From contig JAFSUF010000051.1 in assembly GCA_017445425.1 (NCBI GenBank), forward strand, positions 1-53,246: a DNA stretch of 53,246 bases, in the 5' to 3' direction. Positions within the stretch are counted from its first letter, which is position 1; each line of letters opens with the position of its first letter. The notes beneath the pieces were generated by a model, which saw only the letters and a program-made list of their open reading frames with translations, did no database searches and had not been told where the DNA came from. This document shows, piece by piece, positions 1 to 8,217 of the stretch. This stretch comes from Bacteroidales bacterium (GTDB lineage: Bacteria > Bacteroidota > Bacteroidia > Bacteroidales > UBA932). Position numbers and translations under genes: made by a program.

Positions 1-133
1 CGTGACCAAAGTCACAGTTTACTCCGGTGCCAACTACGCCATAGGGCCAGGCATTAACGGCTCCTGTGGCACTGTGAACATCGGCGGCAAATCTGGCGGC
101 GTCGCCGGCGCCCCTTACATCTATCAGCCTTAA
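1..133 (+). CDS. Glycine-rich repeat surface protein, C-terminal fragment
   Basis: This is the last 43 or so residues of an open frame that enters from the left edge and stops at a TAA at 131-133. The residues include YAIGPGINGSCG and VNIGGKSGGV. This is the spacing of glycine and short beta-strand residues found in right-handed beta-helix repeats of large Bacteroidales surface proteins, where units of the form GIGxGxxGxCGxIxIxGG recur. The fragment ends in APYIYQP with no sorting domain visible. The family call is inferred from repeat style only, and the start and the rest of the protein lie outside the window. Confidence 0.55.
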   Translation, partial: VTKVTVYSGANYAIGPGINGSCGTVNIGGKSGGVAGAPYIYQP

Positions 134-488
134 ACTGAGTTTTATGTCCTCGGGGGAATTTGTTGCCTGAGAGGTTGACGCCGCCGATGACGTCATCATC
201 GAAAGAGTCCAGGGCGAATCGTGGCTCTATACTTTTTGTGGGTGTGCAAGTTTCCAAGTGAGACATTTTTTTGTGATGTCAACAAAGCGTCCACGCCAAA
301 CGGGGTATGCGTATACATATCAGAGTATGCAAATCGTATGGGATGGCAATTTGAACCCAAATTGAAAAATAGTAAACTCTCTGATTTTTAGCAACTTATC
401 TCGACAAATCGTGCTTTTCCTCTTCGATCCCTCCGCGTTCCCTCACTCACCGCAGCAACGATTGTATATCAAGGGGTTACAGGGTTTA

Positions 489-533
489 CGCACAAACTTA
501 CGCACAAGAAAGCGAAGTTTGTGCGTTTTTTTT
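489..533 (+). terminator. Rho-independent terminator
   Basis: A perfect 11-bp inverted repeat (489-499 with 515-525, arm CGCACAAACTT) encloses a 15-nt loop and runs straight into eight T residues (526-533). It points rightwards, so it could end transcripts from the repeat-protein gene. The left arm is part of a tandem TTACGCACAA repeat (486-495 and 498-507). Confidence 0.75.
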
Positions 534-709
534 ATTGTACGCTACCGAGGGGGGCTGAGTTATACCAAACTCTGGGCGGGGTGATACACCCAGAGTACTC
601 ACCAAAACAGAAGTTTTAAGCGTGGAGGTTGTCCTGATATTTCTTCCACATTCGTCGGGTTTTTCTTCCAATAAATTGCCGAAAATTTTTTCGACATTCA
701 TCGGTTTTT

Positions 710-717
710 TATATTTG
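710..717 (+). promoter_or_regulatory. Promoter -7 element for the AAA/DUF4143 gene
   Basis: TATATTTG matches TAnnTTTG exactly and ends only 7 nt before the ATG at 725. The transcript would therefore have almost no 5' leader. No clear -33 TTTG is seen, only a T-rich stretch at 686-691. Confidence 0.6.
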
Positions 718-724
718 TATCGAA

Positions 725-2044
725 ATGAGTGAGATAAAAACATACAAACCAAGAATCGCCGACACCGTCCTTGCCCGCAAACTTGCAAGTAAAGGAGCTG
801 TTCTCATTGAAGGCCCCAAGTGGTGCGGCAAGACAACAACAGCAGAACAGCAGGCCAAAAGTGTCGTCTATATGGACGACCCTGCTAACGTCAAAGAAAA
901 CCTTCTCAAGGCCGAACTGGCCCCACAGGAACTCCTACAGGGAGAAACCCCGCGCCTACTTGACGAATGGCAAATCGCCCCTCAACTATGGGACACCATC
1001 CGTTTCGAGGCAGACCACCGCAAAGGAAACGGCCACTTCATTCTTACCGGCTCCTCAGTTCCGGTAGATGAAGAGCAGGAAGACGAACAGCAGCAGGAAG
1101 AAAGCAAGATAATGCGCCATTCCGGAACCGGCCGGTTCGGCTGGGTAAAGATGCGCCCCATGGCCCTCTATGAATCCGGTGAATCAAACGGTGCCATTTC
1201 CATGAAGGAACTATTCAGCGCCCCAGAGAAGATTTACGCCAAGAGCACGCTATCCCGTGAAGATCTTGCTTATGTCCTCTGCCGTGGCGGATGGCCCGGA
1301 GCGCTCGACCTGGAGAAAGAAATCGCCCTGGATCAGGCGTTCGACTACGTTGAATCCGTTGCAAAGAAAGACATGAACCGCGTCGTGGACAAGGTCCGCC
1401 GCAGCCCGGAGCGCGTCCGCCAGCTCATGCGGTCCTACGCCCGCAACGTGGCTTCCCAGGCCCCATACGAGACCATTGCTGCCGATATGCAGGCAAACGA
1501 ACCCAAGGGAATGGACGCCGAGACCGTGTCAGCCTACATTGAAGCCCTCCGCAGGCTCTTCGTCATTGAAGAGGCCAAGGCCTGGAACCCCAATCTCCGT
1601 TCCAAGACCGCCATCAGGACCACCAATACCAGGTACTATTCCGACCCTTCCATTGGCACCGCCTGTCTGGGAATTGGCCCCGGAGACCTCCTGTCCGACT
1701 TCAACACGTTCGGACTCCACTTCGAAGGGATGGCCGTCCGCGACCTCAGAACCTATGCCTCTGCGCAGCTCGGCGAGGTCTACCACTATCGTGATTCAGA
1801 AGGCCTCGAATGCGACGCCATCGTGCACTTGCGTGACGGCAGTTATGGACTAGTGGAGATTAAGATTGGCGGCGAGAGCCTGATTAACGAAGGTGCCGAT
1901 GCCTTGATCAAGCTTCGCAATAAAATCGACACCACCAAGATGAAGAAACCCTCTTTCCTGATGGTACTCATTGGAATCGGTGAGATTGCCTACCGTCGGG
2001 ACGATGGCGTGTACGTGGTCCCGATTGGCTGCTTGAAAGATTAA
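725..2044 (+). CDS. AAA family ATPase with C-terminal DUF4143
   Basis: This 439-residue protein belongs to the widespread AAA_14/DUF4143 family. Walker A is GPKWCGKTT (residues 30-38) and Walker B is LLDE (78-81), followed by the DEWQ and FILTGSS segments typical of the family. The C-terminal third (about 225-400) carries the DUF4143 region with the IVHLRDGSYGLVEIKIG nuclease-like strand. Length is normal for the family. Members are common, often solitary and horizontally mobile; a cellular role is not established, and a toxin-antitoxin or defence role is sometimes guessed. The gene stands alone between non-coding stretches with its own promoter. The start at 725 is chosen because members begin close before the GAVLIEGPKW segment. 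An acidic insert (EEQEDEQQQEE, about residues 117-127) follows the sensor segment. Confidence 0.85.
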   Translation: MSEIKTYKPRIADTVLARKLASKGAVLIEGPKWCGKTTTAEQQAKSVVYMDDPANVKENLLKAELAPQELLQGETPRLLDEWQIAPQLWDTIRFEADHRKGNGHFILTGSSVPVDEEQEDEQQQEESKIMRHSGTGRFGWVKMRPMALYESGESNGAISMKELFSAPEKIYAKSTLSREDLAYVLCRGGWPGALDLEKEIALDQAFDYVESVAKKDMNRVVDKVRRSPERVRQLMRSYARNVASQAPYETIAADMQANEPKGMDAETVSAYIEALRRLFVIEEAKAWNPNLRSKTAIRTTNTRYYSDPSIGTACLGIGPGDLLSDFNTFGLHFEGMAVRDLRTYASAQLGEVYHYRDSEGLECDAIVHLRDGSYGLVEIKIGGESLINEGADALIKLRNKIDTTKMKKPSFLMVLIGIGEIAYRRDDGVYVVPIGCLKD

Positions 2045-2146
2045 TCATTTACCATCGGGGGCATGTACTGTCATATCCGGGAAAGGAAGTTTTGGGTTGA
2101 GAGGTAGCTCAAAGGTACCTCAAAGAGTAAATGAAGGGAATAAGAT

Positions 2147-2170
2147 GAGGGGCGGCGGTAGCCGCCTCTC
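2147..2170 (+). other. Strong GC-rich hairpin after the ATPase gene
   Basis: GAGGGGCGGC pairs with GCCGCCTCTC around a GGTA tetraloop, with one G-T wobble. It sits about 100 nt after the ATPase stop codon and could end or protect that transcript. The first T tract (five T) comes only some 14 nt later, so a classical terminator is not certain. Confidence 0.4.
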
Positions 2171-2481
2171 ACTGCTTCTGAGTTTTTGCTGCAGGTCCCC
2201 GGCTCGCGCGGGTGACGGAGGGTCGAAGACATGACAACGCTGATGCGTAGACCAGTTATCAGACCTTGTTTATTTACGGACTGCGATACGCAGGCTGTAA
2301 ATGAATAAGGCCCATCATGACGGTGGCGTCCCCGCCGTTGGTCGCAATTTCGTCAACCATCAGTCCGGCGGGGCGAAGCCCTGCCGGGGTGGACACTCTT
2401 TAGTATTGCCGTTTCATTCGGGTAAACTGCCGGATTGTTAAATACCTGGAGCCCGGAGCAAGGCTTGGGACGGAGTTTGCT

Positions 2482-2489
2482 TATCTTTG
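2482..2489 (+). promoter_or_regulatory. Promoter -7 element for the surface-locus operon
   Basis: TATCTTTG matches TAnnTTTG. It lies 53 nt before the ATG at 2543, leaving an AT-rich leader of about 45 nt. A TTG at 2465-2467 is too close to be a normal -33 element. Confidence 0.55.
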
Positions 2490-2542
2490 TAATAAGCGAT
2501 ACTGCTATGAATGAAATAATAATCAAATAAATAGTCCGTCTT

Positions 2543-5383
2543 ATGCGAAAAGTAACACTCATCCTCCTACCCCTGGCCATTCTGATGTTTGGCAGTTGCA
2601 TCCATGATGACATCCTCATCACGGACGAAGCATTTGACAGTGGTGACACTTCTCTCTCCGACCCGGAATTGAGCTGGAGCGCATCCTCCTGCGAGGCGAC
2701 CATCGGCAGCGACTCAAACGACTTCCCGACGCTCGTGAATTCCAAAGGGGTGAGCGTCACTTACACCTCTTCCGACACGGCGGTTGCGACCATAGACGAA
2801 GACGGGAGCATCACTCTCGTCTCTGCCGGAACCACATCCATCATGGCCTCTTCTGCCGCAACGGACAAATATTCCGCCTCAAGCGCCTCCTACGCACTAA
2901 CGGTTTACAAAGGCGACGGAATATCCTGGAGTGCGACCAACTGCACCGTCACCTATGGCGAAGAAAGCACCTATTCCTTCCCCAGCCTCAACAACCCGGG
3001 CGCCCAGGATATCAAATACTCCTCCAGCAATGAGAGCGTGGCCACCATCTCCAATGACGGAACCGTCACCATAGTCGGGGAGGGCGACGCCACCATTACG
3101 GCGACCGCCACGGAGAACGACGCCTACGAAAGCGCCAGCGTGTCATATACGCTCACCGTGGAGGGCACCCTGGAGAAGGCGGGCATCAGTTGGAGCGCCG
3201 ACAGCTACACTGCCACCCTGGCCTCCGAGAACAATGAGTTCCCCACCCTCGCCAACCCCAACGGCCTGACAGTTAACTACAGCTCATCCAATACCGATGT
3301 AGCCACCGTGAACGACAGCGGCGAAGTGACACCTGTGGCGGCGGGCACCGTCTCCATCATTGCCACCACCGAAGCTGACGAGCAGTACGCCGCCGGCAGC
3401 GCTTCCTATACATTGAAGGTGGTCAAGCACGACGTCACAATCAGCTGGAGCGCCGCCTCCTGCTCCCAGATACTGGAAGAGGAAGATACCGGCACTTACC
3501 CCACCCTCACGGTGGAGCCTTCTGCCATCAGCGGCAGCGTGAGCTACGAGAGCTCCAGCACGTCAGTGGCCACCATCTCCCAGAGCGGGAGCATAACTCT
3601 GGCCGGGACCGGTTCCACTACCATATCGGCCGTGTTCGAAGGGAACGATTATTATAAGGCGGCCTCGGCGACATACACCCTGAACGTGAAGTCCAATGCC
3701 GACACCGGAGCCGGGACCTATACATACGACTCCAGCGGCGATACCTCTTCTGATGACGACATCTCCAACACCACCTTCGGCCGCATGATTACGGTGACCT
3801 ACTCCAGCAGCGGCGCCACCGTAACGGGCTACACCTCCGACTTTGACGTCACGGTGAGCTCCAACCAGGTGACCATCACCAACAACGGTACGGAGAACGT
3901 GGTTTACTACCTCACCGGCAGCGCTTCCAACGGCTTCTTCAAACTCTACAGTTCCAAGAAGCAGGCCCTGCACCTGAATAACCTGAGCCTTACCAATACC
4001 AGCGGCGCCGCCATCAATAACCAGAGCGGCAAGCGCACCTTTGTATATGTAGAAGGCTCCAACACCCTGGCCGATGGCAGCTCCGCAGCTTACTCCACCA
4101 GCAGCAGCGAGGATATGAAAGCCGTATTCTTCTCTGAAGGGCAACTCATCTTCTCCGGCAGCGGCTCGCTCAAGGTAACGGCCAACAACAGCCAGGAGAA
4201 GTCCTGCATCGCCTCCGACGACTATGTCCGCATCATGGACAGTCCCTCCATCACGGTTTCCACCGGCAGCAGCGCCGGCCACGGCATCCGCGGCAAGGAG
4301 TACGTACAGCTTTCCAGCGGCACCACCTCCATCACCTCGGCTGCAGCCAAGAAAAAAGGCATCACATCAGAAGACTACGTGCTTGTGGAAGGCGGCTCGC
4401 ACACCATCAAGGTGACCGGAAAGGTGGCCTACGATTCTGAAGACAGCGAGTATAAGGGCACCGCGGGCATCAAGGCGGACAACTACTTTGGCATGACGGG
4501 AGGCACCGTCACCATCACAAATTCCGGCGCCGGCGGAAAGGGCATCCGCGCCGGCAGTGATGACTATGACGATACAGGAAAAATTTCTGACAGTTACATC
4601 AGCGGCGGCACGCTCTCCATCACCACCACCGGAAGCGAGTCCAACGACGTATCCTGCAAGGGCATCAAGATCGGCTGGGCCACCAAGAGCGGCAACAGGG
4701 TGACGGCCTACGCCGGCAACCTGAATATCAGCGGCGGTAGCGTCATAGTAAACTCGTCCAAGAGCGAGGGCATTGAGGCCAAGGGCAACATCGTCATCAG
4801 CGGTAGCGCACAGGTATATGTGACCTCCAGCGGCGACGATGCCATCAACAGCCAGGCAGAGTTTGACGTAACCGGCGGATATGTATATGCCTATTCCAGC
4901 GCCAACGACGCCATGGACGCCAACCACGACATGAAGATTTCCGGAGGCTACGTATTCGCCATCACCACCAAGGGCAGCCCCGAAGTGGCACTGGACGCCA
5001 ACACGGAAGAGAGCTACAAACTCTACATCACGGGCGGCACAGTGGTAGCTTACGGCGGCCTTGAAAGCGGTTATTCCTCCTCAAACACCGTTTACAGCAT
5101 GAGCTGCACGGCAGGCAGCTGGAACGCCCTGCATAACGGCAGCTCCTACATAGCAGCCTTCAAGGCGCCCAGCGGCATATCCAGCGTCGCGGTTTGCGCC
5201 CCTTCGCTTAGCAAAGGCTATACCGGAGTGAGCGTGGGCAGCACAACCTATGCTAACGGCACATGGGCGACCTCATCCATCTCCGGCGGGACGGCGGTAT
5301 CCCTAAGCACCTATTCCGGAAATGGCGGAACTCCCGGCGGCGGCGGTGGCTGGAACCCCGGAGGTGGTGGAGGAAGACATTGA
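2543..5383 (+). CDS. Surface lipoprotein with Ig-like repeats and Cthe_2159-type carbohydrate-binding beta-helix
   Basis: The 946-residue product starts with a lipoprotein signal (LILLPLAILMFGSC, Cys about residue 19). Four Ig-like (Big_2/bacterial Ig) repeats of about 80 residues follow at roughly 43-125, 128-207, 215-293 and 299-381. Each opens with SWSA and closes with SYxLxV. Residues about 405-870 match the layout of the Cthe_2159 carbohydrate-binding domain, a right-handed beta-helix that binds acidic sugars with calcium; ISGGxxxI and GIRAGSDD turns are visible. The C terminus is a glycine-rich tail (GGGGGWNPGGGGGRH). It is probably lipid-anchored and exposed at the cell surface. It is the first gene of a five-gene operon with VTC and DUF4956 genes, a known gene neighbourhood for this domain. 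The family assignment is firm; the ligand is unknown. Confidence 0.82.
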   Translation: MRKVTLILLPLAILMFGSCIHDDILITDEAFDSGDTSLSDPELSWSASSCEATIGSDSNDFPTLVNSKGVSVTYTSSDTAVATIDEDGSITLVSAGTTSIMASSAATDKYSASSASYALTVYKGDGISWSATNCTVTYGEESTYSFPSLNNPGAQDIKYSSSNESVATISNDGTVTIVGEGDATITATATENDAYESASVSYTLTVEGTLEKAGISWSADSYTATLASENNEFPTLANPNGLTVNYSSSNTDVATVNDSGEVTPVAAGTVSIIATTEADEQYAAGSASYTLKVVKHDVTISWSAASCSQILEEEDTGTYPTLTVEPSAISGSVSYESSSTSVATISQSGSITLAGTGSTTISAVFEGNDYYKAASATYTLNVKSNADTGAGTYTYDSSGDTSSDDDISNTTFGRMITVTYSSSGATVTGYTSDFDVTVSSNQVTITNNGTENVVYYLTGSASNGFFKLYSSKKQALHLNNLSLTNTSGAAINNQSGKRTFVYVEGSNTLADGSSAAYSTSSSEDMKAVFFSEGQLIFSGSGSLKVTANNSQEKSCIASDDYVRIMDSPSITVSTGSSAGHGIRGKEYVQLSSGTTSITSAAAKKKGITSEDYVLVEGGSHTIKVTGKVAYDSEDSEYKGTAGIKADNYFGMTGGTVTITNSGAGGKGIRAGSDDYDDTGKISDSYISGGTLSITTTGSESNDVSCKGIKIGWATKSGNRVTAYAGNLNISGGSVIVNSSKSEGIEAKGNIVISGSAQVYVTSSGDDAINSQAEFDVTGGYVYAYSSANDAMDANHDMKISGGYVFAITTKGSPEVALDANTEESYKLYITGGTVVAYGGLESGYSSSNTVYSMSCTAGSWNALHNGSSYIAAFKAPSGISSVAVCAPSLSKGYTGVSVGSTTYANGTWATSSISGGTAVSLSTYSGNGGTPGGGGGWNPGGGGGRH

Positions 5384-5412
5384 GGAAACTAATCTGCAAA
5401 TAACAGAAAGCC

Positions 5413-5835
5413 ATGAAAAGAATTGCAATACTAATATCTCTCCTTATGATGGTTCCGGCCGTGAGCGTATTCGCCCAGAGCGAGGAAGCGAGCGCCAAAA
5501 TCAACAAGAAGAATCTGGTGGTGAAGGAGTGGAATACCAACGCGAAAGGCGCCGCAAAGACGCTGGACCACATGACCACCTACTCTTCCGACGGCAAGAA
5601 AGTTGAAGAGATTGAATACGACAGCGCCGGAAAGCAGAAGTGGCGCAAGCGCTACGAATGGGGCGGGAACGGCAAAATGGCCCGCGAGCTGGTGTACGAC
5701 GAACGTAACCGGCTGGTGAACTACAAGAAGTTCGAATACAACGAATTCGGCAAGAAGAAGGTGCAATATACCTACGACGCCAAAGGGAAACTGCTCTCAT
5801 CTAAGATATTCGAATACATCACGGCCGATGAATGA
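5413..5835 (+). CDS. Small secreted protein of unknown function
   Basis: The product has 140 residues and a clear signal peptide (MKRIAILISLLMMVPAVSVFAQ, cleavage after AFAQ-type site). The mature part has about four short degenerate repeats of the form E-Y-D/N-x-x-G-K-x-K, for example IEYDSAGKQKWRKRYEW and YTYDAKGKLLSSKIFEY. These resemble the beta-hairpin repeats of RHS/YwqK-like proteins. I do not recognise a named family. It lies 29 nt after the lipoprotein gene and overlaps the VTC gene by 8 bp, so it is almost certainly made with them and works in the envelope. Confidence 0.7.
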   Translation: MKRIAILISLLMMVPAVSVFAQSEEASAKINKKNLVVKEWNTNAKGAAKTLDHMTTYSSDGKKVEEIEYDSAGKQKWRKRYEWGGNGKMARELVYDERNRLVNYKKFEYNEFGKKKVQYTYDAKGKLLSSKIFEYITADE

Positions 5836-6625
5836 CACCCTTCATACAGCCATTGAGGCAGCGGCGGCCGGCATTCCGGCCATCACCCTGGAAGAGATGG
5901 ACGGGGTCAAACTGCTCAACCGCATCGACTCCAAGTATCTGACCAACGAAGCCACCCTGCTTGAGGTTCTTGCAGACGCCAGGGCTGCGGGCTACCGCGC
6001 CCTGGAGGCAGATGGGGCGAAGGTCAGTCCGTACAATTCCATATATTATGATACGCCGGAGCTGGGCATGTTCCTTGCCCATCACAACCGCAGGCTGGTC
6101 AGGCAGAAGGTACGTACCAGAATGTATGTGAATTCGGGAGAGTCATTCCTGGAGATAAAGCGCAAGAACAACCACGGCCGCACCAAGAAAAAACGCATGG
6201 GCATCGCCTCCGGCGAGTTGATGGATTTTTCCTCGAACGCCGCTGCCTGTGAATATCTGGCGGGACATTCCTGGTTTACCATAGAGGATATCCAGCCGGT
6301 GCTGTCCACCTCATTCAGACGCATCACGCTGGTGAATCCTGCCAAGACCGAACGCCTGACGATAGATACCTCACTGATGTTCACAAACTACCGGACCGGG
6401 AAGAAGGCTTCGCTTGAGGATGCGGTTATCATTGAACTCAAACAAGACGGCCATGCAGCCAGCCAGATGAAGGGAATCCTGCTGAACCGCCGGGTAAAGC
6501 CGGTGCGTGTGAGCAAATACTGCATTGCTGTCACCCTTACTGACCCTGATGTAAAGAGCGGACGCTTCAAACTGAAAGTACGCACGATTGAAAAGACAAT
6601 TAATAAAAAAATCACCACAATATGA
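5828..6625 (+). CDS. VTC-domain protein, polyphosphate polymerase-like
   Basis: This is a 265-residue VTC domain protein. VTC domains form a tunnel lined with Arg and Lys; in yeast Vtc4 they polymerise ATP phosphate into polyphosphate. Basic and acidic motifs of the family are visible: NRIDSKYL (about 36-43), SIYYDTPE, VRQKVRTRMY and SFLEIKRKNNHGRTKKKR. There is no transmembrane segment, so it is cytoplasmic and probably docked to the DUF4956 protein encoded next. The start overlaps the preceding gene by 8 bp, and the stop overlaps the DUF4956 start (ATGA, 6622-6625). Bacterial members of this type have no firmly known product, so polyphosphate synthesis is inferred from the family. Confidence 0.85.
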   Translation: MNDTLHTAIEAAAAGIPAITLEEMDGVKLLNRIDSKYLTNEATLLEVLADARAAGYRALEADGAKVSPYNSIYYDTPELGMFLAHHNRRLVRQKVRTRMYVNSGESFLEIKRKNNHGRTKKKRMGIASGELMDFSSNAAACEYLAGHSWFTIEDIQPVLSTSFRRITLVNPAKTERLTIDTSLMFTNYRTGKKASLEDAVIIELKQDGHAASQMKGILLNRRVKPVRVSKYCIAVTLTDPDVKSGRFKLKVRTIEKTINKKITTI

Positions 6626-7389
6626 TTACAGCCCAAGATTTCGGCGACTATACGCTTGCCGATGACGCCATCATGGACGTCCAGACAATAACAGACGCGA
6701 TGATGACCACCACACAGTCCATCACGGAACTGGCCATCCGTTTCTTCCTCAACCTCGCGGTATGCTGGATTCTGGTACAGTTCTTCTATTACCGCAAGAG
6801 CCACCGGCGCGACTATTACTTCACCTTCATGGTCTTCTCTTCCGCAATGCTCATGCTCCTCTACATAATGGGGAACGTGGAGGTCGGCGTGGGCCTTACC
6901 CTTGGACTCTTCGCCATCTTCGGGGTCATCCGCTATCGTACGGAGACGGTGCCCATACGGGAGATGACATATCTGTTCGTCATAATCGCCCTGGCGGCCA
7001 TGAACGGCCTGGCGCCAGTTTACCGGCTGGTGGGGGCCACATCTTCCAATCCTCACTATGACCTCTCCTTGGGTACGGTTGGCATAATGGTTTTGTCCAA
7101 CGCCCTTGTCGTCTGCCTGATCTGGGTGCTGGAGAACGGCCGGCTGCTTAAGCACACATCTACAAAACTGGTGCTCTACGACCGCATCGACCTAATCGTT
7201 CCCGAGAAGCGGGAAGAACTCATCGCCGACCTTGAGAAACGCATAGGCATAAAGGTAATCAATCTGGAAGTGGGACATGTGGACTTCCTCAAAGACGCTG
7301 CCTTTATCAAGGTTTACTATAATCTGGACAAGGGGCAGAGCGGCTCCATCGATACCCTGACAAAAGCTAAGAACTTCGTAGAACAGTAG
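6622..7389 (+). CDS. DUF4956 integral membrane protein
   Basis: The 255-residue protein has about five hydrophobic segments between residues 32 and 170, including FFLNLAVCWILVQFF, LTLGLFAIFGVIRYR and MVLSNALVVCLIWVLE. The FGVIRYRTE segment between helices is characteristic of DUF4956. A soluble C-terminal domain of about 80 residues (YDRIDLIVPEKREELIADLE onward) follows. DUF4956 proteins are found next to VTC proteins in many phyla and probably form the membrane part of the same machine. The gene is translationally coupled to the VTC gene. Function beyond that association is unknown. Confidence 0.85.
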   Translation: MITAQDFGDYTLADDAIMDVQTITDAMMTTTQSITELAIRFFLNLAVCWILVQFFYYRKSHRRDYYFTFMVFSSAMLMLLYIMGNVEVGVGLTLGLFAIFGVIRYRTETVPIREMTYLFVIIALAAMNGLAPVYRLVGATSSNPHYDLSLGTVGIMVLSNALVVCLIWVLENGRLLKHTSTKLVLYDRIDLIVPEKREELIADLEKRIGIKVINLEVGHVDFLKDAAFIKVYYNLDKGQSGSIDTLTKAKNFVEQ

Positions 7390-7393
7390 CCTT

Positions 7394-8182
7394 ATGAAAA
7401 AATTAATCACACTTATCATAGCCCTCATCCCCGTCATTGGCTTTGCCCAGGGCACAGTCAATGACCTGGAAACAGACTTGGGCGGCCGCGTGGGCGTATC
7501 CGTGAACAAGAAAATCGTCAAGGGGCTCCATATCGTGGCCGACGGCGAAATCCGCCTCAGCGATAATTTCTCCTCCCTGGGACGCTACCAGGCAGGCCTT
7601 GGCATCACCTACAAGGTGAGCCCGATCATCAAAGTGGGTGCCGGTTATCAGTTCATAGAAAAGTTGAATTCCTCTTCCGAGTGGAAGCCGCGCCACCGCT
7701 TTTATGCAGATGCCAGTGCTACCCTGAAGGCCGGCGACTGGAGGTTCTCCCTTAAGGAGCGGCTCCAGCTAACCCACCGCAACGTGAACAACGTTTACCA
7801 GAACAATCCCAATTCCCTGATGCTTAAAAGCCGCGTCAAGGTATCATACAAAGGCTTTTCCAGAGTAACTCCCTATGGATATGTGGAGGTCAGGAACGTG
7901 TTTAACGACCCCTCCTGCTCTGCCACCTGGAGCACGGCGAGCCTGGCATACGCCGATTATTCGTTCCGGGGCTACACGGATACATACGTAAACCGCGTCC
8001 GCGGCTCGCTGGGCGCAGAGTGGAAACTGAGCAAGCATCATGCCCTTGACTTCTATCTGCTCACCGATTATTGTTACGACAAGGAGATAGACACCAACTC
8101 TGACGGAACCGCCCTTAAATCCCTGACATACGACCAGGCTTTCAAAACTGCATTTTGCATAGGGTATCAGTTCAGTTTCTGA
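7394..8182 (+). CDS. DUF2490 family outer-membrane beta-barrel protein
   Basis: The product has 262 residues with a signal peptide (MKKLITLIIALIPVIGFAQG). The rest alternates short amphipathic strands rich in aromatic residues and ends in YQFSF, a typical outer-membrane barrel C terminus with terminal Phe. The pattern LGRYQAGLGITYKVSPIIKVG fits DUF2490, which in Bacteroidetes is a predicted outer-membrane protein. It starts 4 nt after the DUF4956 gene and is the last gene of the operon. It could export or anchor the product of the VTC/DUF4956 pair; that is inference. Confidence 0.75.
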   Translation: MKKLITLIIALIPVIGFAQGTVNDLETDLGGRVGVSVNKKIVKGLHIVADGEIRLSDNFSSLGRYQAGLGITYKVSPIIKVGAGYQFIEKLNSSSEWKPRHRFYADASATLKAGDWRFSLKERLQLTHRNVNNVYQNNPNSLMLKSRVKVSYKGFSRVTPYGYVEVRNVFNDPSCSATWSTASLAYADYSFRGYTDTYVNRVRGSLGAEWKLSKHHALDFYLLTDYCYDKEIDTNSDGTALKSLTYDQAFKTAFCIGYQFSF

Positions 8183-8192
8183 CGAAAAAGCA

Positions 8193-8200
8193 TATTTTTG
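8193..8200 (+). promoter_or_regulatory. Promoter -7 element for the LytS/LytTR pair
   Basis: TATTTTTG matches TAnnTTTG and lies 17 nt before the ATG at 8218, leaving a leader of about 12 nt. The two-component genes can thus be transcribed apart from the surface operon. Confidence 0.55.
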
Positions 8201-8217
8201 CATAAACTGCCTGGGCG

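Larger units (their letters stand above)
134..724. other. Non-coding stretch between the repeat protein and the AAA ATPase
   Basis: I find no convincing gene in these 591 bases. The first part (134-480) is AT-rich with no recognisable motif. From 486 there is a short direct repeat, then a strong terminator hairpin ending near 533. A second hairpin is formed by 569-576 and 589-596 (an 8-bp perfect arm, ACTCTGGG). A spaced direct repeat (648-663 and 694-709) leads into the promoter of the next gene. Confidence 0.6.
2045..2542. other. Non-coding stretch with several GC-rich hairpins
   Basis: No open frame with recognisable protein is present in these 498 bases. The stretch holds an 11-bp tandem pair (AGGTAGCTCAA at 2102-2112, AGGTACCTCAA at 2113-2123). 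A 10-bp hairpin (2147-2156 with 2161-2170, one wobble, 4-nt loop) follows just after the ATPase gene. A 9-bp hairpin lies at 2365-2373 with 2379-2387. Neither hairpin has a run of T after it. The 3' end carries the promoter of the next operon. Confidence 0.55.

Noticed and set aside
54-266. A 70-codon minus-strand frame over the window's first gene end
   Set aside because: It has no promoter, an Arg-rich tail formed by the antisense of the repeat protein, and no recognisable motif; it may be chance.
405-450. TTCGATC followed by a C-rich stretch, looking like the T-arm of a tRNA or an attachment site
   Set aside because: The 5-bp arms needed around the loop do not pair and no cloverleaf or integrase gene is present.
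725-2044. The AAA/DUF4143 gene as part of a defence island
   Set aside because: It stands alone, with no restriction, nuclease or toxin-antitoxin partner within the window.
3563-4927. Long minus-strand frames rich in Gly, Ala and Val
   Set aside because: They lie fully inside the Ig-like/beta-helix lipoprotein gene and reflect its Ser/Thr/Gly-rich codons read backwards.
2543-5383. The repetitive lipoprotein gene as a DNA repeat array or phase-variable element
   Set aside because: The four Ig-like repeats are alike in protein but differ in DNA; I see no exact tandem repeats or invertible ends.
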